From the NCBI GenBank assembly GCA_027575765.1, contig JANBPT010001188.1, forward strand, positions 1-12,704: 12,704 nt of DNA, written 5' to 3'. Of the stretch, positions 1 to 7,679 are shown in pieces. How positions within the stretch are numbered: position 1 is the stretch's first letter; each line of letters begins with the position of its first letter. Under the pieces are notes generated by a model. That model saw nothing but the letters and a program-made list of their open reading frames with translations. It did not search any database and was not told the origin of the DNA. This stretch comes from Tieghemiomyces parasiticus. Lineage: Eukaryota; Kickxellomycota; Dimargaritomycetes; Dimargaritales; Dimargaritaceae. Position numbers and translations under genes: made by a program.

Positions 1-348
1 ACCGTGATGTCGTTGGTGAGTTTGAATTTGATGACGCCTGCACTTGGCTCAAATTTGGTCACGAACCGCACCTATGGCCGTTGGTTGGTTGGGAGGGGTG
101 GATGATAATACATATCATAGAGTGATAAGAAGTGGCTAAAGGACTGGTTACGGAGGCGATGAAAAAAGCAATGGCATTCGCAGCCAGTGGGACTGGGTCT
201 GAATCGCCAGGAGTTGACCGCGGGGACTCGGTGGATCCACCGTCATGAGCGTAGCAATCGCAGGTGGTGGACTTACATCGTAGGGCGTGGCAACGTAGAG
301 GGCCTCCGCTTCGCGCTGGAACTCGTCTAGGGTGTTTAAAAGCGTCAT
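1..348 (-). CDS. SRP9: SRP9-like signal recognition particle subunit, 5' part
   Basis: Signal recognition particle 9 kDa subunit, which with SRP14 binds the Alu domain of SRP RNA in the cytoplasm and mediates elongation arrest. Exon 1 runs 348 to 277 and encodes 24 residues, including DEFQREAEALYVATPYD. An intron (276-72) follows a GTAAGT donor. Exon 2 starts at 71 in phase 0 and reads VRFVTKFEPSAGVIKFKLTND before the window edge. The order EF..xAExLY, then a basic beta strand, then KxKLTND follows the SRP9 family layout, where a helix is followed by beta strands ending in a KVTD-like turn. The start has A at -3 and gives the usual short N-terminus. The last residues are missing because the window ends. 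It is divergent from the Pba1-like gene. Recognition is from memory of the family on only about 47 residues, so it is good but not certain. Confidence 0.75.
72..276 (-). other. Intron of SRP9-like gene
   Basis: On the minus strand the donor is GTAAGT (276-271) and the acceptor is CATAG (AG at 73-72). The intron is 205 nt and phase 0. Joining the flanks gives a continuous SRP9-like reading frame across the splice. Reading straight through instead gives low-complexity residues and a stop. No clear CTCTAAC-type branch site was seen here, unlike the other introns in this window. Confidence 0.75.
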
Positions 349-870
349 GGTCGGCTAACGTCGGGCCTAAGTCGGGGAATAGGGCAAGTGGATAACTGAA
401 TACGATTGGGGTAAGTGGAAGGAATCTGCGAGGTGGGTCGTCCAGACGTTGATGGTCAGAGGCCCAAAGGGTTCAGCAACAGAGACGCGGGGATTCTAAC
501 CAGCATACTTTAGTCTAGTGCCCTTAGGGTCCTACCATCACGGTACATACAACACAGATGGCCTCCTCTTGTCCTAAACCTAAGCCTGACGCATACACAG
601 GCCTTTAACGACGGTTGGCCGGAGCTGGAAAAGTTTCAAATTCACTGCCGCCCAGTTTCCTGGACTTGCAAGGGCCATCAGTCTCACGGTCGCGTCTCGG
701 CCTTGGCCGTCATCCCTGCCTGTTCTTTGCCACCATTCCACTGCCCCTTCCTCGCCAATCGTCCGAGCCATATTAGTGAGCCAATCCTTTACCAATTTCG
801 AGTGCCACTGCCGCTCCGCATCTCTCCACCTCTCACCTAATTTCACCCCGTCCCGACGTCTTCTACTGCC
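349..870. promoter_or_regulatory. Divergent intergenic region with two CCAAT boxes
   Basis: This 522 bp stretch separates the start codons of the divergent SRP9-like and Pba1-like genes, so it must hold both promoters and 5' leaders. Two CCAAT pentamers are visible at 755-759 and 781-785, 26 bp apart and roughly 90-115 bp before the Pba1-like start. CCAAT is the core of HAP/NF-Y sites in fungi, but a pentamer occurs often by chance. No TATA box stands out and no other gene is supported. Confidence 0.35.
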
Positions 871-2726
871 ATGCCTGTTTACGATACACGGTATGGATCG
901 GGCCCAGTGGCCGTCGAGAATAGTCTCCAACTTCTGAAGGCCTCGGCAGAGCCCCAGGTATGCACCAGTTCCCAACCAGCCTGCTTCCAGTTCCCCCTGT
1001 CTCTGGGCGTAGCCTCATTGCAGACCCCCGCCCAAGTCCCTGCCGGGTTTGCCCTGCAGCCGACGGTGGTGCTAAGCTACCCGGACGTCCGCTTGGCCGG
1101 CCTGCGAGCCACCCACTCCTTTACGCCCTACGCCCAGGGCGGTGCCGGTCCGCGGGCCAGTACGGGCAGCACCATGAGCGGAAATGCCGGTAGCAACGCG
1201 AGTGGCGGGTCGCCCCTGGGCTTCCTCCCGCCTTGTCTCGCGCCCTCCGTGCGGGCCGTGTTTGGCTGCGGCGACGCTACCATTGAACTCGCGTCCGCGG
1301 TGTACGGCTGGCAAGGTCCCCAGCTTTCCGCTGATCCGGTCAGCCCTAGCGGCGCTGCCAAGCCAGTCGCACCGTTCGTTCAGGTCGTGGCCGCCTCGGC
1401 CTGCGGATCCGTCAGCGACAACGTGCATGCGGCCTTTCCATACCCTGGCGCCAGTCTCCCAACTTCCACGACAGGCTCTTCGTCCTGTCTTATCGGGTCG
1501 GCCGTCCAGACAGGAGCCCCCATACCTGTGCACCGCACGATCCAGATTCACGTCCTCAACGTCACTGCCGACTGGGCAGACACTGAGCGGCTTTCGCTGG
1601 TCCAGATCACCGGCCTACCCGACACCGCTGGCCTCCCGTGGTTTGCTGACGCCCTGGTTAACTGGCTCGTGGGACCCACTCAGACACCGGCGCAGCTCGA
1701 TGACGGCCGGAACCATAGCGCTACGGGACTCAGCGTCCCCCAGGCCCCAGCGTCATCAGGTACCCACGTCGCGGCCTTGGTGCCTTCTCGCGTCCGGCGC
1801 GTTGTTGTCGTGGCCGCCGCTGACTTCAAGCCCAACCGCGGCATGGCGGACCGGGTGCACGAGGTCGGATCGCCCTTCGAAGAGCCCCTTATCTCGTATT
1901 CTCCGGGTATCTCATCGGCCTCTGTGGCCGGCCGGGAAGGTGGGTCAATCCCAAGCTGAGCTACAAAACGCAGGCGTACGGACGGATTCAACGGTGCGCA
2001 GGCTAAACTCACCAGCTGTGTGGTATGTCGGTATTACTAACCCACGTTTCTACCCCTCTCCCTCTCCTTCCCCGGTTTCGTTCCATCCTCAACCTTTGAT
2101 TTGCCACTATTTTCACTCGCCAGCTGCTGCGCCGAACCTACCCCATCTTGACGCCGACACGGCGGTGCAGGATCCCTTCCTGGACGCCCTGTGCTCGCTG
2201 CTGACCGTCCAGGGTGTGCCCTATACGGGCTTGCTGTATCCAGCCAAGCGACTGCCGGCCTACGTCACCGCCGTCGATGACTCAACGCCGGCTACTAAGG
2301 TCGACGTGGGGGAGGAAGAGGAGGACGAGGATGGCCCGCTGGCGAGCGCCACCGAAAGCCGCCTGAACCTTAAGTACGGCGAGCCGATCCCCGTGACTGC
2401 GGAGGACTGTAAAGTAAGTCACACTGGTCGCCAGGGTGACCCTGCGAACCGGTGGCGCGGCCATCGCGCCCCGCCGGTGATACCAACGGCCAGTGTGTCC
2501 TTTCAACGTGTACCTGCTTCTCTAACTTGATAATGGGTATACCGCCTCCGTCCGTTCGCTGTTCCCACACCAGATCGTCGAGGCCCTGTGCTACGAACTC
2601 TCTGCACTTACTGGCCTGCCCTTCGATGCCGGCAAGGGCTGCCAGACATCGCTACGGTACCTCGTTCGGCCTACTGCCGCCGCCGGCCACAAGCAGGCCG
2701 TGAGGGACAGCATGATGTATTTGTAG
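871..2726 (+). CDS. PBA1: Pba1/PAC1-like proteasome assembly chaperone, three exons
   Basis: Likely subunit of the Pba1-Pba2 (PAC1-PAC2) heterodimer that guides 20S proteasome alpha-ring assembly. Exons 871-1939, 2124-2413 and 2574-2726 join in frame to 503 residues. The ATG has G at -3. Fold cues in order: beta strand 64-80 (TVVLSYPDVRLAGL), 126-146 (VRAVFGCGDATIELASAVYG), 240-268, RVRRVVVVAAADFK at 307-320, helix 375-387 then GVPYTGLLYP 387-396, acidic EEEEDED 420-426, and a C-terminal exon ending SMMYL. The last three residues, M-Y-L, fit the hydrophobic-Tyr-X tail that Pba1-type chaperones use to dock in alpha-subunit pockets. It is longer than the usual 275-290 residues. The excess lies in Gly/Ser/Thr/Ala-rich insertions (about 88-122, 150-222, 270-303). 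Residues 30-51 may be an unrecognised intron. The family call is from fold order and tail, not a search. Confidence 0.68.
1940..2123 (+). other. Intron 1 of PBA1-like gene
   Basis: Donor AAG|GTGGGT, acceptor CGCCAG, 184 nt, phase 1. A perfect TACTAAC branch site lies at 2035-2041, and no AG dinucleotide occurs between it and the acceptor AG. An upstream alternative donor, GTATCT at 1907, is also phase-compatible and would remove 11 more residues. GTGGGT is preferred because it keeps G at +5. Confidence 0.75.
2414..2573 (+). other. Intron 2 of PBA1-like gene
   Basis: Donor AAA|GTAAGT, acceptor CACCAG, 160 nt, phase 0. The branch site CTCTAAC is at 2520-2526, with no AG between it and the acceptor. 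Splicing joins EDCK to IVEALCYELSALTG and reaches the stop TAG at 2724-2726. Confidence 0.85.
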
Positions 2727-3461
2727 ACCTCCGCGTCCTGGTTCACTCCTGCAGTCCCCTTGCCTGCGCCCTGCCTGACATTCTTCATATTTTTTTTTAC
2801 TTTGCCTGTTGCCCACTCCACCCTAAGCTGTCGCCCCTGCCACCGACTCGGTTAGACCCCCACCTCGTCTATCAGCCGATAATAAACCTCTCCGCATTCC
2901 CCTTAACCCCCAGCACGATACCTGGATGTTACCAGCGACGGGCCGACTAATGGGAAGCCAGGGTAATGAATTGCACCAGGTTCGGTAATATGGGCTGCCT
3001 GCCCCTGCTGACCACGATCTGCCGACCTCAGCCGCCAGCCCAGTGGAACCAGATGACGTTCCATTCACCCCCCCCCCCCGCCATTCGTACTGACCCGCGC
3101 TACGATTGCCCGCCGGTCAGTCACAACTGCCTCTCGTCCAGGGCTCCCCACACTTCCATTCTTCCTGTCCGCTGCGCGCTCAGCTCCTCCCTGAAATGTG
3201 TGCAGACGCTTCCCGACGGGTACCTCGACTATTTGAACCCTACTCCTCCCTCAGCAACTCACCGTTTCACCGCATACTCTGACTTAACATACTCCATACA
3301 CGTTAGCGCTGATTAGCTCTGCCCTGGGGGTTTCTCTCTATAGCCAACCTACCTACGCCTGCTTCCTCCCGTGCCTCCCTATACGCATTTCCTCGTTCCC
3401 CTTCCTTCCCTCAAACCCCAACGGTCCAGCGTAGTGACCCCACCTCCCGAATCGCTTGCCC
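2727..3461. other. Intergenic region between PBA1 and guanine deaminase genes
   Basis: No gene is supported here. The stretch holds a run of nine T (2790-2798) soon after the PBA1-like stop, a possible polyadenylation signal AATAAA (2881-2886), a run of twelve C (3068-3079), and a strongly pyrimidine-rich leader from about 3330 up to the guanine deaminase start. Short open frames in it show no recognisable protein features. Confidence 0.5.
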
Positions 3462-4916
3462 ATGGACAAGCCTGACCCTTTGGCAGCCGAGGTGACCCAC
3501 CGGCTCTTTGTGGGGTGTGTTGTCCACCCAGCCAGCCGCACGCAGCTCGACGTGGACCCGTATGCGATCGTGGCAGTGGACCTTCACTCCGGCTGCATTA
3601 CGGCGCGGGAGGTGTTGACCGACGAGGCGGAGGCGGCGGCCGTCGTGGCTGGTCTTACTATACGCTATGGCGGTCCCGCGCGGGTCTCCGTCACACAGCT
3701 GGGACCGCACCAGTTTCTCCTGCCCGGGTTCATCGACACCCACGTTCACGCTTCGCAGTTTGGTTATATGGGCTCAGGCTACGATCTTCCTTTGCTTGAC
3801 TGGCTCTCCACCCACACATTTCCCGAGGAAGCCCGGTTCGCCGACCCGGCCTACGCCGCCGGGGTCTACGAGGCCGCTGTGGCCACCTACATCCGGTATG
3901 GCACCACCACTGCCGTCTACTTTGCCACAATTCACACCGACAGCTGCTGTGCCCTGGTGGATATCGTGCGGCGGCGTGGGCAGCGGGCTTGGGTTGGCAA
4001 GGTCAATATGGACCGCAACAGTCCCGACACGTACGTGGAAACCACCGAGGAAAGTCTACGCGAGACGGAACGGTTTGTCGAGTATGTCTTGGGGAATGAC
4101 CAGGTCAGTGGCCCGCCACTCATTACGCCAGTTATCACCCCACGGTTCGTTGGATCTTGCAGCGCCCCGTTGATGGAAGGGTTGGCCGGCCTGGCCGACC
4201 GCTACGATCTGCCCATCCAGTCCCACCTCAGCGAGAACAGGGCCGAGGTGACCTGGACCGAAAGTCTACATCCAGAGTGCGCCTCCTACACCGACATTTA
4301 CGCCACCTACGGGCTCCTGCGTCCGCGCTCCATCATGGCGCACTGTGTCCATCCTCGGGACACTGAGCTCCGCCAGCTGCAAAAGCACGGGGTCGGGGTT
4401 GCCCATTGTCCGAACTCCAACTTCTCATTGATTAGCGGGGTGGCCGACGTACGGCGGCTCTGGCGCCACGGTCTAGCGGTCGGCCTGGGTACCGACGTGG
4501 CCGGCGGGTGCTCACCCTCCGTTATCGACGCCATGCGCCACGCCTCCCTCGCCGCTAAGGTCCATATTATAAAGCAACGCCAGGAGGCGGTCGATGACGA
4601 GGCGTGTGCAGGATGCAATACTGAAAACGCCGCTAATGACGAAGTGACCCCACTCACGGCGGGGGAACTATTGTACCTGGCCACGTTGGGCGGGGCTGAG
4701 GCGATGGGCCTGGCGGCCGAGCTCGGTAACTTCGATGTGGGCAAGTCCTTCGATGCCCTGGTATGCGACCTGCAGCCCCGTGATAGTCCAGTGGTCCACT
4801 TACGGCCCGACGAGGCGTGGGCTACCAAGCTGGAAAAATTCATCTTCCTCGGCGACGACCGCAATATCCGGCAGGTGTTCGTCCGGGGCCAAAAGATCCA
4901 TGCCCGTGACATCTGA
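3462..4916 (+). CDS. GDA: Guanine deaminase
   Basis: Guanine deaminase (EC 3.5.4.3) hydrolyses guanine to xanthine and ammonia in purine catabolism and salvage; it is a cytosolic zinc enzyme of the amidohydrolase superfamily. The 484-residue intronless frame matches the family along its whole length. PGFIDTHVHASQF carries zinc ligands H94 and H96, followed by DLPLLDWLSTHTFPEEARF and the GTTTAVYFATIHTDS segment. QSHLSENR gives H255, IMAHCVH gives H294, AHCPNSNFSL is near 315-323, and GLGTDVAGG supplies catalytic D345. The C-terminus has YLATLGGAEAMGL and FIFLGDDRNI, also typical. ATG at 3462 (CCCATGG) is chosen; the upstream TTG is not a plausible start. An insertion of roughly 17-19 residues, acidic and with CAGC, lies about 372-396 before the YLATLGG helix relative to the human enzyme as I remember it. 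Yeast calls this gene GUD1. No intron or frameshift is seen. Confidence 0.97.
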   Translation: MDKPDPLAAEVTHRLFVGCVVHPASRTQLDVDPYAIVAVDLHSGCITAREVLTDEAEAAAVVAGLTIRYGGPARVSVTQLGPHQFLLPGFIDTHVHASQFGYMGSGYDLPLLDWLSTHTFPEEARFADPAYAAGVYEAAVATYIRYGTTTAVYFATIHTDSCCALVDIVRRRGQRAWVGKVNMDRNSPDTYVETTEESLRETERFVEYVLGNDQVSGPPLITPVITPRFVGSCSAPLMEGLAGLADRYDLPIQSHLSENRAEVTWTESLHPECASYTDIYATYGLLRPRSIMAHCVHPRDTELRQLQKHGVGVAHCPNSNFSLISGVADVRRLWRHGLAVGLGTDVAGGCSPSVIDAMRHASLAAKVHIIKQRQEAVDDEACAGCNTENAANDEVTPLTAGELLYLATLGGAEAMGLAAELGNFDVGKSFDALVCDLQPRDSPVVHLRPDEAWATKLEKFIFLGDDRNIRQVFVRGQKIHARDI

Positions 4917-5143
4917 CAGGGGAGGACTCGGGCGATATTAGATTTAGGCACTGCCGCGTGCTCTTACCATTGGTTAGCACGGCTTGGCTTCTGGTGGGGT
5001 AGGGGGATGAGGAACGAGATGGAGGCCCATGTGAGGGGGGGGGCAGCGTCTCCCCACTCTTACCCGGACGGATGGGCCGACTCGGCTCGGGTGTTTTCGT
5101 GGCCAAGCGCCATTATAATATGTCCTTTGTAAACTAACAACTA

Positions 5144-5149
5144 AATAAA
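5144..5149 (+). terminator. Possible polyadenylation signal of guanine deaminase gene
   Basis: AATAAA lies 228 nt after the guanine deaminase stop codon in an A-rich patch (ACTAACAACTAAATAAAC). It is the first such hexamer downstream of that gene. The distance is longish for a fungus, so this is only a candidate. Confidence 0.35.
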
Positions 5150-5386
5150 CAGATACCGTGTCCCCACCTCGGATTTGCCATGCCGGTTTGCTACAGGTGA
5201 TCCTACCTGTGGCTAAAATTCGAACATACACTACTATGTGCGTTATCGGGAAATTGCAGGACCAGCGCAAAGACTGCTCTGGCCGTCCGAGCTTGCGAAA
5301 GTACTCTGCTCCCCTGGCTAGCGATTCTTCACCGTACGAGAGGGGCGCCCTGTGGAGGCCGGATCAACGGACCTGGCTAGCCATCA

Positions 5387-5433
5387 CCGATCCCGCTACC
5401 ACCTGCCCCACCGGGTCGCGCGGGCGGGATCGG
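5387..5433. repeat. Perfect 10-bp inverted repeat
   Basis: CCGATCCCGC (5387-5396) and its exact reverse complement GCGGGATCGG (5424-5433) flank a 27-nt GC-rich loop, which can itself pair ACC 5401-5403 with GGT 5414-5416. It sits between the palindrome TGGCTAGCCA (5374-5383) and a second bipartite hairpin, GGTGCG..CGCACC (5455-5460 and 5484-5489). The function is unknown. Confidence 0.6.
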
Positions 5434-7679
5434 GTTGGTTGAGGAAGAAGAAGGGGTGCGTTTATTTAGCATCATAAATGGGCCGCACCTCTATAATTGA
5501 CGGCGATTAGGCCAATACACACCTAAGCACCATAACCTCCCGTTGGGACAAGGAAGGTAATTCCATGGGTAAGAAAGTGGATATTATACACCAATTCCCT
5601 GCGCCTGCCCTCGCATCTAGACGCATGCTACCCGACGATGCGGCAGTGGGGCAGGGGTAGCAGACGCTATACGCCCTCTTTCTGCCGAGGTACCGGACAG
5701 TTCCCGCGATCTTCCTTGGCCCGATGGGCCTTAGCCAGCTTGGCACGGATTACCCGACAGGTATAGCTACCGGGAGCCGACCTTCCGCATCACGTCTGCA
5801 CAATTCTCCGTGCCGGCCCATGGATGAGAGGGCAATCAGCTGTATCCGCCAGCGCTTTCCAGGTCACCGTTCGAGGGCAATACCCCCATCCTCCGCCATT
5901 TTAACCTCCCCCCATCCTAACGTGGAGGAAACGGGTGGCGGCGAGTATATCGGCCTAGCCCGCCCCGGTCGGACCATTGGCGTCACTGAAGAAGGAGCAT
6001 AGTTGATTTCTACCACGAATATCCGAAACGTTGATGATTGGAGGCCCATCAATATCAACTCTAGTGCTATCGATTTGGTTGACTATCCCATACTCTTCCA
6101 TCCTAGCCTTGTCCTCGGGTCCTGACCGGGTCAGGTAAGCCCCCCTATCCATGACCGGTTGCCCCCCGCCTCTCATTATTATCTCTGCACGGCTCCCATG
6201 TTGCAACGCTTAAGTACCTCCCCCTTTCCGCCGGCAATGAATTCGAGGTCAGCGCCTCGTTATACCCCTACAGACCACCGTCGTAATCATCTACATTTGG
6301 TCCGCAACTCACATTGGCGGTGAGCATCCCGTCTCGCTCTGCACACCAGCGGCGCCCCCTCATCACCTGGACGCTGTCTCCTCTGATCTGTCCGGTGCCA
6401 CGGAGGCTTGGACCGCTCCTCTCCCTCTTCCCCTTCCCATTGCTCACAGGACCGCCTTGATGCGGACGCGCATAACCCGCCATTGGGCTGTGAAGCCATC
6501 TTTTTTCTTGTATAATTAGGGTTCTTACCGGCCATACTGGCTACTTTATCTGGCTAACGGCGCCATCTCCTTGCTCGAGGGCTGCGGGGGACGACTGTAA
6601 CGCCTGTGCCCACCCCCCTACTTCTGCTACCCTTAAATATCCCGTTTGAGGGGTAACGCTCTACCCCGCCGCCGCCACTCCCGGCTACAGCCGTCGCCCC
6701 TCCCCTGAAGGCCATTGGATCGCCGACAGGTATGTGACCTTTTTCCCTCCTAGTTATTAGAACGGCGACCGACTCGGTACGATGTGGTGCGCCTTTGCCT
6801 TTATACCAGTCTCCCTTGCCCCTTTCATTCACTTTGCATGATACGGTATCGTGGTGACTGAATTGTGCTTCGCCGTTTAGCGGCGTCTTCCACACCGTCT
6901 CCCTGGCCCCTTTCCCTCCTGCCTTGTCCCTTAACTGATCCTCGCTAGGTGCCATTCGCTTCACTCACTATTGTGGATCCCTTCCTGCACGGTGCGTTCG
7001 GCCCGGCCACTGGTATTCACTCGCCTCTCTCGTCGTACCAGCCCCCCATCACGGCTAAACATCCCCTCTACATATTGCCTACCGGCTCGGCTGGCATTTC
7101 TCTTCCCGATACCTAGGGGCAAGTGCGCTGCTTATGGGACTTGCGATTTTTGTTCCTTTCTTTCAATAGAGGATCAATAGCCCTGGACGCTATGCATACC
7201 CGTCATTCACTCCCTGCCAAACGTTTACCCTTCATTCTATCGGTCCGTCATAACCATGGTACGGACCTGGCCACGGCGTTCGCTGCATCCATGCTCCTCC
7301 CGCCAGCGCTACCTTTTCGTCCGCCTCAAAGTCTCTTAAACCTAATCGGGCCCTCTTTCTTCCCTTAGCAATCTTTCGTACTCGTAATCTAATTATTTTC
7401 TTTGTTATCGCTGTGTCGCTATCCCCGCGAGTTATCTTTTAACCACTATAATTCTTAGAAGCATTATTCTAACCAACCTGGTTCGTATTCAATTCGACTG
7501 TCCAGCGCTCCGAGAACGCCCTTCACAGTCCTCCTGTACTTGGTCCGCAGTTGACGCGCCTCGCACCACCGTCGTCAACCACTACCCCTACCTACTCCTA
7601 GGCCAGTATCATTACTCCACTACGTCCCACGGCCGCTGTGCCATAAGCTAGCCTATTTTGTAGTGCCCGCGCCGGAGCC

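Larger units (their letters stand above)
4917..7679. other. Long intergenic region, no convincing gene
   Basis: Both strands were read for split genes and for common RNA genes (tRNA, 5S, U1, U2, U4, U5, U6, SRP RNA); nothing convincing was found. Contents worth noting: a nine-G run (5035-5043), AATAAA at 5144-5149 that may end the guanine deaminase transcript, a cluster of inverted repeats at 5374-5489, and a pyrimidine-rich plus strand from about 6150 to 7680 leading into the kelch gene. Open frames up to about 136 codons occur but lack family motifs, and their codon usage is unlike the neighbouring genes. A lineage-specific RNA or a heavily split gene cannot be excluded. Confidence 0.55.

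Noticed and set aside
580..975. 131-codon minus-strand open frame
   Set aside because: It overlaps the promoter and first exon of the PBA1-like gene, has no recognisable motif, and is explained as the antisense of GC-rich DNA.
1072..1551. 159-codon minus-strand open frame and other frames across 960-2530
   Set aside because: These are antisense or shifted readings of the PBA1-like exons. Only the spliced plus-strand frame gives family-like order and a typical C-terminus.
4307..4951. 214-codon minus-strand open frame
   Set aside because: It is the antisense of the guanine deaminase gene, which is certain from its catalytic motifs.
5321..5346. CCGTACGAGAGG, resembling the sarcin-ricin loop of large-subunit rRNA
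   Set aside because: Only a decamer-sized match. The bases on both sides do not follow any rRNA domain that I know, so it is most likely chance.
6554..6964. 136-codon minus-strand open frame in the long intergenic region
   Set aside because: No domain, Gly/Arg-rich low-complexity end, and codon use unlike the confirmed genes. No splice partners were found.
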